Source: Fusibacter sp. A1 (GTDB taxonomy: Bacteria > Bacillota > Clostridia > Peptostreptococcales > Acidaminobacteraceae). From it: a stretch of 64,000 nt of DNA. This document shows positions 27,860 through 36,703 of this stretch, piece after piece; the first letter of the stretch is position 1, and each line of letters begins with the position of its first letter. The stretch spans positions 186,001 to 250,000 of the forward strand of contig NZ_QQWI01000005.1 in the NCBI RefSeq assembly GCF_004125825.1, written 5' to 3'. The notes beneath the pieces are model-generated. The model was given only the letters and a program-made list of their open reading frames with translations, ran no database searches and was not told the DNA's origin. Made by a program: the position numbers and the translations under genes.

Positions 27860-27910
27860 AGAAAGCTAGAAACCTCGTTACCTTTATTCTTTTACTCGAA
27901 AGGAATCCTC

Positions 27911-29335
27911 ATGGAAAGAAAGCCGGCAAATGAGACGACAACAGAAGTTGTCATCGAAAATCAATTATATATTCAGGCGATACGTCAGGTTACAGATGAT
28001 TTTTTACGCGTACATGGGGTCAAGCCCAAGTATCTTATAAAGACTTATGGCTGTCAGATGAACGAGCATGATTCGGAGAAGCTTGCCGCCATGCTCATTC
28101 AAATGGGATACCAGCCCACCGAGAATAAAAAGGATGCCGAATTGATCATCTATAATACTTGTTGTGTTCGTGAAAACGCGGAGCTGAAGGTCTTTGGCAA
28201 TATCGGATCCCTAAAGCCGCTGAAGGTTAAGAATCCAAATCTGAAGATTGCAGTTTGCGGGTGCATGATGCAGCAAGAACATATCGTCAATGAGATCAAA
28301 TCCAAGTATCGACATGTCGACCTTGTCTTTGGAACTCACAATCTTCATACGTTCCCTTCACTGCTTCAAAGAACCATGGAAACCGATCAGATGCTCGTTG
28401 ATGTATGGGAATCCGAAAAGGCGATCGTCGAAGGCCTCCCCGTAGTCAGAAAAAAAGAGTTGAAGGCATATCTGAACATCATGTACGGATGCAATAACTT
28501 CTGCACCTATTGTATTGTTCCATACACAAGAGGCAGAGAACGAAGCAGGCTTCCAAAGGACATCTTGCATGAAGCTTCAGAGTTGATTGAAAGCGGAGTG
28601 AAGGAAATCACTATCTTAGGTCAAAACGTGAACTCCTATGGTAAGGATCTCGAATCGGATTATTCCTTTGCTGACTTGCTGCACGACCTTGATGCGATTG
28701 AAGGTAAGTTTAGAATCAGGTTCATGACCCCTCATCCCAAAGACATATCCGATGAAGTCATCGATGCTGTCGCAAGTCTTGAAAGCCTCTGTGAGTATAT
28801 CCACTTGCCTGTTCAGGCGGGAAGCGACGCCCTGCTTTTAGCAATGAACCGTAAGTATACCCGTAAGGACTACTTGGACCTTGTCAAAAAGATCAGAGAA
28901 AGAATCAGCGGTGTCTGCCTGTCAACGGACATCATCATCGGCTTCCCAGGTGAGACAGAAGACGATGTCAAGGAACTGATCGATCTGATTAGAAACGTGC
29001 GCTTTGAGTCGGCATTCACCTTTATCTATTCGATTAGGGAAGGAACTCCAGCTGCGAAGATGACCGATCAGATCGATGAACAGACCAAACACGACCGTTT
29101 TGAAAGAATGCTCAAAGAACTCAACGACATCATCAGCGAGAGCAACAATTCCATGCTCGATGTGATCGACGAGGTACTTGTTGAAGGCAATTCAAGAACG
29201 CAGGGGTGGTTGATCGGAAGAACCAGATCGAACAGGACAGTCCACTTTGAGGGAGACCCTTCGCTGATTGGTGAGTTCGTTCATGTGAAGATCACCGATC
29301 CCAAGAACTTTTCTCTTTACGGGGAACGCGTATAG
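27911..29335 (+). CDS. miaB: tRNA-2-methylthio-N6-dimethylallyladenosine synthase
   Basis: A radical-SAM methylthiotransferase of 474 residues that adds a 2-methylthio group to i6A37 of tRNA. The N-terminal cluster uses C48, C84 and C118, the radical-SAM cluster is CNNFCTYC (C194, C198, C201), and a TRAM domain ends the protein. miaA, which makes its substrate, is 4.7 kb downstream in the mutS-mutL-miaA cluster. An N-terminal extension of about 40 residues before the first motif is common in Firmicutes. Confidence 0.95.
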   Translation: MERKPANETTTEVVIENQLYIQAIRQVTDDFLRVHGVKPKYLIKTYGCQMNEHDSEKLAAMLIQMGYQPTENKKDAELIIYNTCCVRENAELKVFGNIGSLKPLKVKNPNLKIAVCGCMMQQEHIVNEIKSKYRHVDLVFGTHNLHTFPSLLQRTMETDQMLVDVWESEKAIVEGLPVVRKKELKAYLNIMYGCNNFCTYCIVPYTRGRERSRLPKDILHEASELIESGVKEITILGQNVNSYGKDLESDYSFADLLHDLDAIEGKFRIRFMTPHPKDISDEVIDAVASLESLCEYIHLPVQAGSDALLLAMNRKYTRKDYLDLVKKIRERISGVCLSTDIIIGFPGETEDDVKELIDLIRNVRFESAFTFIYSIREGTPAAKMTDQIDEQTKHDRFERMLKELNDIISESNNSMLDVIDEVLVEGNSRTQGWLIGRTRSNRTVHFEGDPSLIGEFVHVKITDPKNFSLYGERV

Positions 29336-29344
29336 GATGGAATC

Positions 29345-29404
29345 AACTGGCACGCCCGGACCTGGCTTTTACAAAGCTTGTTTGTCATGGTGTGCCAGTT
29401 TTTA
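29345..29404 (+). terminator. Long-loop terminator after miaB
   Basis: AACTGGCAC (29345-29353) and GTGCCAGTT (29392-29400) form nine perfect pairs around a 38-base loop, followed by TTT. Confidence 0.65.
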
Positions 29405-29416
29405 TTATGTGTTTTG

Positions 29417-29425
29417 TGGTATAAT
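29417..29425 (+). promoter_or_regulatory. Extended -10 promoter of mutS-mutL-miaA
   Basis: TGGTATAAT. The -35 position falls on the T-run of the miaB terminator and is not a good hexamer. Confidence 0.55.
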
Positions 29426-29465
29426 TTAAGTTGACCTACATCATATTGTAAAGGAAGTAGAATAC

Positions 29466-32075
29466 ATGACAAAGTTAACGCCGATGATGGCGCAGTATCA
29501 CGAAATTAAAAACGATTATCAGGACTATATCCTGTTTTTTAGACTAGGTGACTTTTATGAGATGTTCTTTGAGGATGCCGTCACTGCAAGCAGGGTGCTG
29601 GAAATCACCTTGACCAAACGAAACGCTGGCGGTGGTTCGCAGGCTCCACTGTGTGGTATCCCTTATCACGCCTTAGACGGATACCTGTCAAAGCTTGTGG
29701 GTAGCGGCTATAAGGTCGCCATATGCGAACAGGTGGAGGATCCCGCCACCGCAAAAGGAATTGTAAAGCGTGAGGTAGTGAGAATTGTCACTCCGGGAAC
29801 GATAATAGATCCAGGAATGTTAGAAGAAAAATCCAACAATTACATCGCTTCTGTGGTCGTCACCAGCACCCATTACGGTCTTGCCTATGCCGATGTGACG
29901 ACAGGTCAGCTTAAGACCACGAGTTTCTTTTATGACAAGCTACAGGCGCTTATGGACGATATCATCAGGATCAGTCCATCAGAGCTAATCCTCGAGGATC
30001 AGGCTGAATACGCTCCTAAACTGCTCACTCTGTTCGATAAGATGGGTGTTTTGATTTCCAAAAAGGACAAACGCTTCTTCTCCACCGAGGCTTCGACAGA
30101 AATGCTTAAAAGAATTTACCAGCTGCATTCCCTAAGCGGACTTGGCATCCAGGACGAGGAGGAACTGATCAAGGCGTCAGGCGGTCTGCTTGCCTATATC
30201 GAAGAGACACAAAAGATGGAGCTGGTCCACTTCAAGCAGCTTGAGCATTACCATCTGGGCAGCCATATGATTGTTGACAACTATACACGTGTCAATTTGG
30301 AACTGACAGAAACCATCAGACAAAAGGATAAGCGAGGATCGCTTCTTTGGGTACTCGACAAGACAAAGACGGCCATGGGCGCACGACTTTTAAAGCAGTG
30401 GATCGAAGAACCTTTACTTGATATTGCAAAGATTGTAAAACGCCAGGACATCGTCAAGTACCTATACGACGAGTTGCTTGTCAGGGCGGACTTGAGGCAC
30501 TATCTCGATGAGATCTACGACCTTGAAAGACTGATGACAAAAGTGGTTTTCGGTTCGGTGAACGCTAGGGATATGCTGGCGCTTAAGAGCTCTCTTGCAG
30601 TACTTCCTGACATCAAATATCTGATTTCGGATGAAGCATCAGAGGCCATGAGTGAAATCACACAAGGCTTTGATGTGCTTGAGGATGTGCATGGCATGCT
30701 CGACCACGCGATATGCGACGAACCTCCCTTTTCGCTTAGGGAAGGGGGCATTTTTAAAGACGGTTATCACGAGACGCTTGACGAGCTTAGGGATGCCATT
30801 CGAAACGGAAAACAGTGGCTTCTTGAAGTCGAAGAAAGAGAACGCGAGAGAACGGGCATTAAGAATCTGAAGATCGGATTCAATAAGGTGTTCGGCTACT
30901 TCATAGAGATCAGTAAGGGACAAGTGAAAAACGCTCCCGAGGATTACATTAGAAAACAGACGCTTGCGAATGCGGAAAGATATATCATGCCGGAGCTTAA
31001 GACCATCGAGGATAAGATCCTTGGTGCCGAGGAACGGATCAACAAATTGGAATATGAGCTATTTGTCAGCCTTAGGGAACTGGTCCTACTTGAGATCGAT
31101 AGGATCAGACAGATCGCAAAGACCATCGCAAGTCTCGATGTGCTGACCAGTTTTGCTGAGGTGAGTGAGAAGAACAACTACGTTCCTCCCGTACTCACCG
31201 GCGATCCGGAACTGTCGATAGTAAGTGGAAGACATCCGGTAGTCGAACGCATAGGCACAGAAGAACAGTTCGTTCCCAACAACACGGTCCTTGATACGAC
31301 GGATGATATGGTATACATCATCACAGGGCCCAACATGGCGGGTAAATCCACTTACCTAAGGCAGGTCGCACTGATCACGCTAATGGCTCAGATCGGCTGT
31401 TTTGTCCCTGCGGATAGTGCGACTATCGGCGTTGTCGATCGCATCTTCACTCGAGTAGGCGCTTCGGATGACCTCTTCCATGGACAGAGTACCTTCATGG
31501 TTGAGATGAACGAACTTGCGAACATCTTAAACAACGCCACCCATAAGAGCCTGATCATCCTAGATGAGATAGGCCGCGGAACCTCTACTTACGACGGGCT
31601 GAGCATCGCATGGTCCGTTGTGGAGTTTATCGCCAACTCCATGGGTGCGAAAACGATATTCGCGACGCATTATCATGAACTGACTGAACTAGAAGGTAAG
31701 ATAGGCGGCGTGAAGAACTACTGTATCTCTGTCAGAGAGGAAGGCGATCAGATCGTCTTCTTAAGAAAGATCATACGTGGAGGCGCGAACCAAAGTTTCG
31801 GTATTCAGGTAGCGAAGCTTGCCGGTGTGCCGAACCATGTGATCCATAGGGCCAAGGCGATTCTTTCAGAGCTCGAGGCCAGCGATATCGCTAGTCCAAA
31901 GATCGATGTTTTGAAAAGTAAGAGCAGCAAGGTGGCGACTGAACAGTTGTCGATGATGGACTTCACAGAAGATCCAGTGACCCAGGAGTTGAAGCAGCTT
32001 GATATCACTGCTATGACTCCGATGCAGGCGATGGGCAAGCTACATGAGCTGATCGAACGCGCAAAAGAAAAATAG
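29466..32075 (+). CDS. mutS: DNA mismatch repair protein MutS
   Basis: The mismatch sensor, 869 residues. The mismatch-wedge Phe and Glu are in RLGDFYEMF near residue 28-36; the ATPase has GPNMAGKS at 621-628, the Walker B DEIGRGTST, and the signature STFMVEM. It binds mispairs and then recruits MutL, encoded ten bases downstream. Length is typical of bacterial MutS1. Confidence 0.98.
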   Translation: MTKLTPMMAQYHEIKNDYQDYILFFRLGDFYEMFFEDAVTASRVLEITLTKRNAGGGSQAPLCGIPYHALDGYLSKLVGSGYKVAICEQVEDPATAKGIVKREVVRIVTPGTIIDPGMLEEKSNNYIASVVVTSTHYGLAYADVTTGQLKTTSFFYDKLQALMDDIIRISPSELILEDQAEYAPKLLTLFDKMGVLISKKDKRFFSTEASTEMLKRIYQLHSLSGLGIQDEEELIKASGGLLAYIEETQKMELVHFKQLEHYHLGSHMIVDNYTRVNLELTETIRQKDKRGSLLWVLDKTKTAMGARLLKQWIEEPLLDIAKIVKRQDIVKYLYDELLVRADLRHYLDEIYDLERLMTKVVFGSVNARDMLALKSSLAVLPDIKYLISDEASEAMSEITQGFDVLEDVHGMLDHAICDEPPFSLREGGIFKDGYHETLDELRDAIRNGKQWLLEVEERERERTGIKNLKIGFNKVFGYFIEISKGQVKNAPEDYIRKQTLANAERYIMPELKTIEDKILGAEERINKLEYELFVSLRELVLLEIDRIRQIAKTIASLDVLTSFAEVSEKNNYVPPVLTGDPELSIVSGRHPVVERIGTEEQFVPNNTVLDTTDDMVYIITGPNMAGKSTYLRQVALITLMAQIGCFVPADSATIGVVDRIFTRVGASDDLFHGQSTFMVEMNELANILNNATHKSLIILDEIGRGTSTYDGLSIAWSVVEFIANSMGAKTIFATHYHELTELEGKIGGVKNYCISVREEGDQIVFLRKIIRGGANQSFGIQVAKLAGVPNHVIHRAKAILSELEASDIASPKIDVLKSKSSKVATEQLSMMDFTEDPVTQELKQLDITAMTPMQAMGKLHELIERAKEK

Positions 32076-32084
32076 AGGTTTGCC

Positions 32085-34007
32085 ATGATAAGAAAATTAG
32101 ATCCGAGCATAAGCAATAAGATCGCCGCTGGCGAAGTGGTGGAACGGCCCGCAGCGGTGGTGAAGGAACTCGTCGAAAACTCAATCGACGCAGGAGCGAC
32201 GGCAATTACAATCGAAATAAAAGATGCTGGAAAATCCTATATCCGAATCAGCGACAATGGTTCGGGCATTCCGTACGAGGAGCTTCCTTTGGCTTTTGAA
32301 AGGCACGCGACCAGTAAGATAGACAGTGTCGAAGCCATCTATAAGATCAGCACCTTGGGGTTCAGGGGCGAGGCGCTTGCCAGTATCGCCTCGGTGTCAC
32401 GAGTGGAGCTTGTCACTAAGACAAAGAATGACGAGACAGGCCACAAGGTAACTGTGAATGGCGGTGTACTTGGAAGTGCTGAGCAAATCGGTACGACAGA
32501 TGGAACTACCCTGATCATCAGGGATCTGTTCTACAATACGCCGGTCAGGTTCAAGTTTTTAAAGTCCAATCAGGCGGAGCAATCTGTTATTGTTGACCTT
32601 GTGAACAAATTGGCCTTATCCCACACCGAGATCCGATTCACGTTAATTGTAGACGGCAGGGAAGCCTACAGAACCGATGGAAAGGCTAAGCTTCAAAACG
32701 CCCTTATGCATATCTACGGCAGAGAGCTTGTAAGGCATATGATCCCTGTTGAAGCCAAGACCGACAAGTATGTCATTTCGGGATTCGTATCGAAGCCCAG
32801 TTATACTAGAGGCAACAGGAAGTATCAGATGCTCTTTGTCAACGGCAGATACGTGAAGTCGGATGATATCCAAAAAACCGTCAACAACGCATATAAGGGT
32901 CTCACCACGATAGGGAAATTCGGAGTTTACGCCTTGGCGATTGAAACTCCTTTTGATCATGTGGATGTCAATATCCATCCCTCAAAAACCGAGATAAGGT
33001 TCAAAGAACCTCTTGCGATTGAGGGATTCCTGTTCACCACCATCAAGCATGCGCTGATGGGGGTCGACCTTGTACCCAAAGTCACGTTGTCGGACAAGGT
33101 CGCTTCAGTTGAGACAACAACATCCAGGATATCGGTTGAAAACCGTCCCGAACCTCCTGTTAGGACTAAGGAATCCGCTGTCTACATTCCAGATAGCGTT
33201 CAGGTTCCCGTCTATCAGGATTCTGTGAAGGAACCCGAAGCGATGCTTGATATGACGATCACAGGCGATATCATGGCAAAGCTTGATGCCGCCTTGACGG
33301 ATGAGACTTTTGATGATCTTGTGACAGATGATCTTATCACAGACTTCTTCGATACCCAGCCTACCCCTAGGACGGACGAAGGAGAACAGGTGGCGCTTGA
33401 TGTGACTCCGGTTGAGCTTTCGACCCTCTATGACGATTTACATGTTATCGGAACCCTCTTTTCAACGTATATCATCTGCGAAAGAGGACATAGCGCCTTT
33501 ATCGTCGATCAGCACGCCGCCCATGAGCGGGTGCTATATGAGCAGTTCATCAGCGCATTCAAAGAGGACAGGGTCGAAAGTCAGATGCTGCTTCAGGCCT
33601 TCGTCTACGAGGGCGATTTGGCCTCTAGGGCCGACCAGGAGGATGCGATCAGATGGCTGATGAGATTGGGCGTTACAGTTGAGCCGTTCGGAGAGCACGC
33701 ATGGGTCATCCGTTCTGTTCCGGTGATCAAAGGCGTGCCTCTTAGTCAGGATACCATCCAGTCGCTTCTTGACCGCTTTGAAGAGGAAAAGAGCGAAACG
33801 CTCAACAGTCACTTCGCAGAAGATGTCATCAGGGCATCGTGCAGGGCGGCTGTCAAAGCCAGGGATGTCCTTTCGCTTAGCGAGATTCAAGGATTGTTCT
33901 CACTGCTCAAGACACTTGAGAATCCCTATACATGTCCTCATGGAAGACCAATAATCATCGAAATGACTGAAAAGGAATTTGAAAAGAAATTTAAGAGGAT
34001 TCAATGA
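32085..34007 (+). CDS. mutL: DNA mismatch repair protein MutL (endonuclease type)
   Basis: A GHKL ATPase of 640 residues: VENSIDAGA, DNGSGI and STLGFRGEAL in the N-terminal domain, then an acidic linker (about 345-445). The C-terminal domain has DQHAAHERVLYE starting at Asp475, the metal-binding endonuclease motif, plus CRAAVKARD and CPHGRP. So it should nick DNA itself, as in organisms without Dam/MutH. It follows mutS and overlaps miaA. Confidence 0.97.
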   Translation: MIRKLDPSISNKIAAGEVVERPAAVVKELVENSIDAGATAITIEIKDAGKSYIRISDNGSGIPYEELPLAFERHATSKIDSVEAIYKISTLGFRGEALASIASVSRVELVTKTKNDETGHKVTVNGGVLGSAEQIGTTDGTTLIIRDLFYNTPVRFKFLKSNQAEQSVIVDLVNKLALSHTEIRFTLIVDGREAYRTDGKAKLQNALMHIYGRELVRHMIPVEAKTDKYVISGFVSKPSYTRGNRKYQMLFVNGRYVKSDDIQKTVNNAYKGLTTIGKFGVYALAIETPFDHVDVNIHPSKTEIRFKEPLAIEGFLFTTIKHALMGVDLVPKVTLSDKVASVETTTSRISVENRPEPPVRTKESAVYIPDSVQVPVYQDSVKEPEAMLDMTITGDIMAKLDAALTDETFDDLVTDDLITDFFDTQPTPRTDEGEQVALDVTPVELSTLYDDLHVIGTLFSTYIICERGHSAFIVDQHAAHERVLYEQFISAFKEDRVESQMLLQAFVYEGDLASRADQEDAIRWLMRLGVTVEPFGEHAWVIRSVPVIKGVPLSQDTIQSLLDRFEEEKSETLNSHFAEDVIRASCRAAVKARDVLSLSEIQGLFSLLKTLENPYTCPHGRPIIIEMTEKEFEKKFKRIQ

Positions 34008-34945
34008 TGAAGCAAGCCAATAAACCAGTGATAATCATCGCAGGTCCAACAGCAGTCGGCAAGACGGAGGCGACCATCGCCTTAGCCAAAGACCTTGACA
34101 CAGAGATCATCTCTTGTGATTCCATGCAGATCTATAAAGGCATGACCATCGGATCTGCGAAGCCGACGATAGAAGAACAACAAGGAATCAGACATCACCT
34201 TATGGATTTTTTGGATCCGCATGAGCCTTATAGCGTTTCCGACTACTCCCTTGCTGCAAAATCGATCATCAAGGAGCTTCATGACAGGGGAAAGGTCCCC
34301 ATCGTCACCGGCGGCACCGGTCTTTATGTGAACAGTCTCTTGTACGACATGCCGTTTTCTGAAAAAAGTGCCGACAGCGCCCTTAGGGTGAACCTTGAAA
34401 AGGAACTGCAACAGATAGGACCTATTGCGTTTCACCAAAAGCTTAAAGACCTTGACCCGTCTTCAGCTTCAAGGATCCACTTTAACAACACACGAAAGGT
34501 GATGAGGGCGCTCGAGATTGTCTTGCAGGGTGGAAGCCCTGAGGATTTTAAGACCGATCTTATCCCTGAAACCTCTTATCTGCCGCATCTGTTCGTACTC
34601 AACCGCGACAGGGATGAGCTATACGAGAGAATCAATCTGAGAGTGGAGATCATGCTCGAGGCGGGACTTCTTGATGAGGTTAGGTGCCTGATGGAGCTGG
34701 GGCTCACAAGCGATCACCAGTCGATGAAAGGTATCGGATACAAGGAAGTCATCGCCTATTTGAACGGAACATACGATTATGAGGTCATGGTTGATACGCT
34801 GAAACAGAATTCAAGACGTTATGCCAAAAGACAGCTGACCTGGTTCAGACGCTACAATCAAGCAAATTGGCTGAATTTAAGTGAATTTGATGGTAAATTG
34901 CAGGCGATTAATGGTATAATGGAAGCAGTAAAATCAAGATTATAA
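34004..34945 (+). CDS. miaA: tRNA dimethylallyltransferase
   Basis: MiaA prenylates A37 of tRNAs reading UNN codons. The 313-residue protein has the P-loop GPTAVGKT, SCDSMQIYKGM, and GGTGLYVNSLLYD. Either ATG 34004 or ATG 34007 may be the start; GAGG lies five and eight bases upstream respectively. It overlaps the mutL stop. The 3' part holds an extended -10 promoter that may serve hfq. Confidence 0.96.
   Translation: MMKQANKPVIIIAGPTAVGKTEATIALAKDLDTEIISCDSMQIYKGMTIGSAKPTIEEQQGIRHHLMDFLDPHEPYSVSDYSLAAKSIIKELHDRGKVPIVTGGTGLYVNSLLYDMPFSEKSADSALRVNLEKELQQIGPIAFHQKLKDLDPSSASRIHFNNTRKVMRALEIVLQGGSPEDFKTDLIPETSYLPHLFVLNRDRDELYERINLRVEIMLEAGLLDEVRCLMELGLTSDHQSMKGIGYKEVIAYLNGTYDYEVMVDTLKQNSRRYAKRQLTWFRRYNQANWLNLSEFDGKLQAINGIMEAVKSRL
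34912..34920 (+). promoter_or_regulatory. Possible hfq promoter inside miaA
   Basis: TGGTATAAT within the last 35 bases of miaA, with no good -35. The 100-base stretch before hfq then has a small hairpin, ACCCGA (34980-34985) with TTGGGT (34991-34996), and a purine-rich ribosome site. Confidence 0.45.
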
Positions 34946-35045
34946 AATACAATGAACATAGGGCGTCATACCTGTTAACACCCGAATCACTTGGGTATAT
35001 AGAGTAGTGTCTAGGTTCGAGTAAAGAGAGAGTGGGAGGGGTTGC

Positions 35046-35288
35046 ATGAAAAGCAATTTAAATCTACAAGATGTATTCTTAAATCAAGTAAGAAAAGAAC
35101 ATGTTCAAATTACAGTTTTCTTAGTAAGCGGCTACCAAATAAAAGGATTGGTTAAGGGTTTTGATCCTTATACGATCGTTATCGACTCTGATGGAAAACA
35201 GCAGATGATTTACAAACATGCAATTTCAACGATTATTCCGACACGTCCTGTCAATTTTTTAAACAAGCGTGAGGAAAACGAAATTTAG
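35046..35288 (+). CDS. hfq: RNA chaperone Hfq
   Basis: An 80-residue hexameric Sm-like protein that helps small RNAs pair with mRNAs. The Sm1 region ([27 protein letters not shown], in part) and Sm2 motif YKHAISTI are clear. The C-terminal tail is short, as usual in Gram-positives. GGGAGGGG precedes the ATG. The order miaA-hfq is conserved. Confidence 0.96.
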   Translation: MKSNLNLQDVFLNQVRKEHVQITVFLVSGYQIKGLVKGFDPYTIVIDSDGKQQMIYKHAISTIIPTRPVNFLNKREENEI

Positions 35289-35301
35289 GAATCGCAAAAT
35301 T

Positions 35302-35329
35302 CAGTCAGGCCAAGCGCCTGGCTGTTTTT
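35302..35329 (+). terminator. Terminator of hfq
   Basis: CAGTCAGGC, loop CAAGC, GCCTGGCTG (one G-T pair) and TTTTT, ending just before the next open frame. Confidence 0.85.
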
Positions 35330-35347
35330 ATGGGAAAAGAGGTACTG

Positions 35348-36598
35348 ATGAATCACCATTTTAATATTTCTAGCAAGACCTTTGAACACGCTACGGCGAT
35401 CGAAGAGACTCTGCAATCGAAATTCAGCGCCATCGACAAGATCAAGACGCTGAATTTTTATAAAGTGCTTGCCGCGATGCAGTCGGAGAACCTGTCTGAC
35501 AGACACTTCAGCTGGATGACCGGTTACGGATACAATGACGAAGGTCGGGAGAAGGTGGAATCGATCTACTCGATCATCTTTAAGGCGGAAGATGCCATCG
35601 TCAGACCGCAGCTGGTGAACGGAACACATGCGCTTACGCTTGGTCTCACTGCCATATTAAGACCCAACGATACGATGCTCGCCATCACGGGAACTCCTTA
35701 TGATACCTTGAAGGAGACGATAGGACTAAGCGGACCTAACGGATCGTCCTTGATGGAGATCGGCGTGAACTATGAAGAGATAGAGTTATCAGAGACGGGC
35801 GCCATACAGATCGACACGGTGCTTAGTAGGATAAACGAGAAGACTAAAATGGTCTACATCCAGCGCTCGAGCGGATACGCCTTTAGAAGGTCGCTTACGA
35901 TAAGCGACATAGAAGAGGCGATCACTGCGATCAAACAGAAATGGCCCAAGATGATCGTGATGGTCGACAATTGCTATGGAGAGTTTATCGAAGAAAGGGA
36001 GCCGATTGAAGTTGGTGCCGACCTTTGTGCCGGTTCACTGATCAAGAATCCGGGTGGCGGACTCGCACTCACCGGCGGTTATCTTGTCGGTCGACAGGAC
36101 ATCATCGACCTATGCGCCCATAAGCTTACCGCACCCGGAATAGGTAAGGAGTGCGGACTAACGTTCGGACAGACCAGAACTATCCTACAAGGCTTGTTCC
36201 TTGCGCCCGAAGTCGTGGCTGGTGCGATAAAAGGAGCTATCTTTACAGCAAAGCTATTTGAGGATGCCGGGTATGACGTCAAGCCCAAGTGGAACGAATC
36301 GAGGAGTGACATCATTCAAGCGGTCAAGCTCGGCTCGGAAGAGAAGGTCATCGCCTTTTGCAGGGCAATACAGAATGCCGCACCTGTGGATTCCCATGTG
36401 ACTCCTTATCCTTGGGATATGCCTGGATACGATACGAAGGTCATCATGGCTGCAGGAGCGTTTGTACAAGGCTCGTCGATAGAACTCAGTGCTGACGCAC
36501 CGATGAGGGAACCCTATGCGGTGTTCTTCCAAGGCGGACTGACCTATGACCACAGCAAGCTCGGTTCGATGCTTGCCTATGAGGCGATCACTAAATAA
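35348..36598 (+). CDS. Methionine gamma-lyase family protein (aluminium-resistance family)
   Basis: A PLP-dependent protein of 416 residues. NGTHALTLGL, NCYGEF (PLP-stacking and Asp region) and the Lys in SLIKNPGGGLALTGGYLVG fit the Met_gamma_lyase/ynbB-type family found next to hfq in many Firmicutes. ATG 35348 is preferred to ATG 35330 because AAGAGG lies between them and 35330 abuts the terminator T-run. The real substrate is not settled for the family; the name aluminium-resistance is historical. Confidence 0.85.
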   Translation: MNHHFNISSKTFEHATAIEETLQSKFSAIDKIKTLNFYKVLAAMQSENLSDRHFSWMTGYGYNDEGREKVESIYSIIFKAEDAIVRPQLVNGTHALTLGLTAILRPNDTMLAITGTPYDTLKETIGLSGPNGSSLMEIGVNYEEIELSETGAIQIDTVLSRINEKTKMVYIQRSSGYAFRRSLTISDIEEAITAIKQKWPKMIVMVDNCYGEFIEEREPIEVGADLCAGSLIKNPGGGLALTGGYLVGRQDIIDLCAHKLTAPGIGKECGLTFGQTRTILQGLFLAPEVVAGAIKGAIFTAKLFEDAGYDVKPKWNESRSDIIQAVKLGSEEKVIAFCRAIQNAAPVDSHVTPYPWDMPGYDTKVIMAAGAFVQGSSIELSADAPMREPYAVFFQGGLTYDHSKLGSMLAYEAITK

Positions 36599-36602
36599 AT
36601 CC

Positions 36603-36624
36603 AACCTTAAGTTAACCTTAAGTT
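36603..36624. repeat. Two tandem copies of AACCTTAAGTT
   Basis: An exact 11-base direct repeat in tandem directly after the lyase stop and before its terminator. Confidence 0.85.
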
Positions 36625-36630
36625 TTAATG

Positions 36631-36654
36631 AAGACTACCTTTGGGTAGTCTTTT
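36631..36654 (+). terminator. Terminator after the PLP lyase
   Basis: AAGACTACC, loop TTTG, GGTAGTCTT plus TT. Confidence 0.85.
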
Positions 36655-36667
36655 AAATAGGGATAAG

Positions 36668-36676
36668 TGATATACT
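36668..36676 (+). promoter_or_regulatory. Extended -10 promoter of the S41 lipoprotein
   Basis: TGATATACT (TG, one base, TATACT), 28 bases before the ATG; no good -35. Confidence 0.5.
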
Positions 36677-36703
36677 GATGCTATAACGGATTAGGGGGAT
36701 TAT

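Noticed and set aside
35330..35347. ATG 35330 as start of the PLP lyase
   Set aside because: It abuts the hfq terminator T-run and has no ribosome site; AAGAGG lies after it, before ATG 35348.
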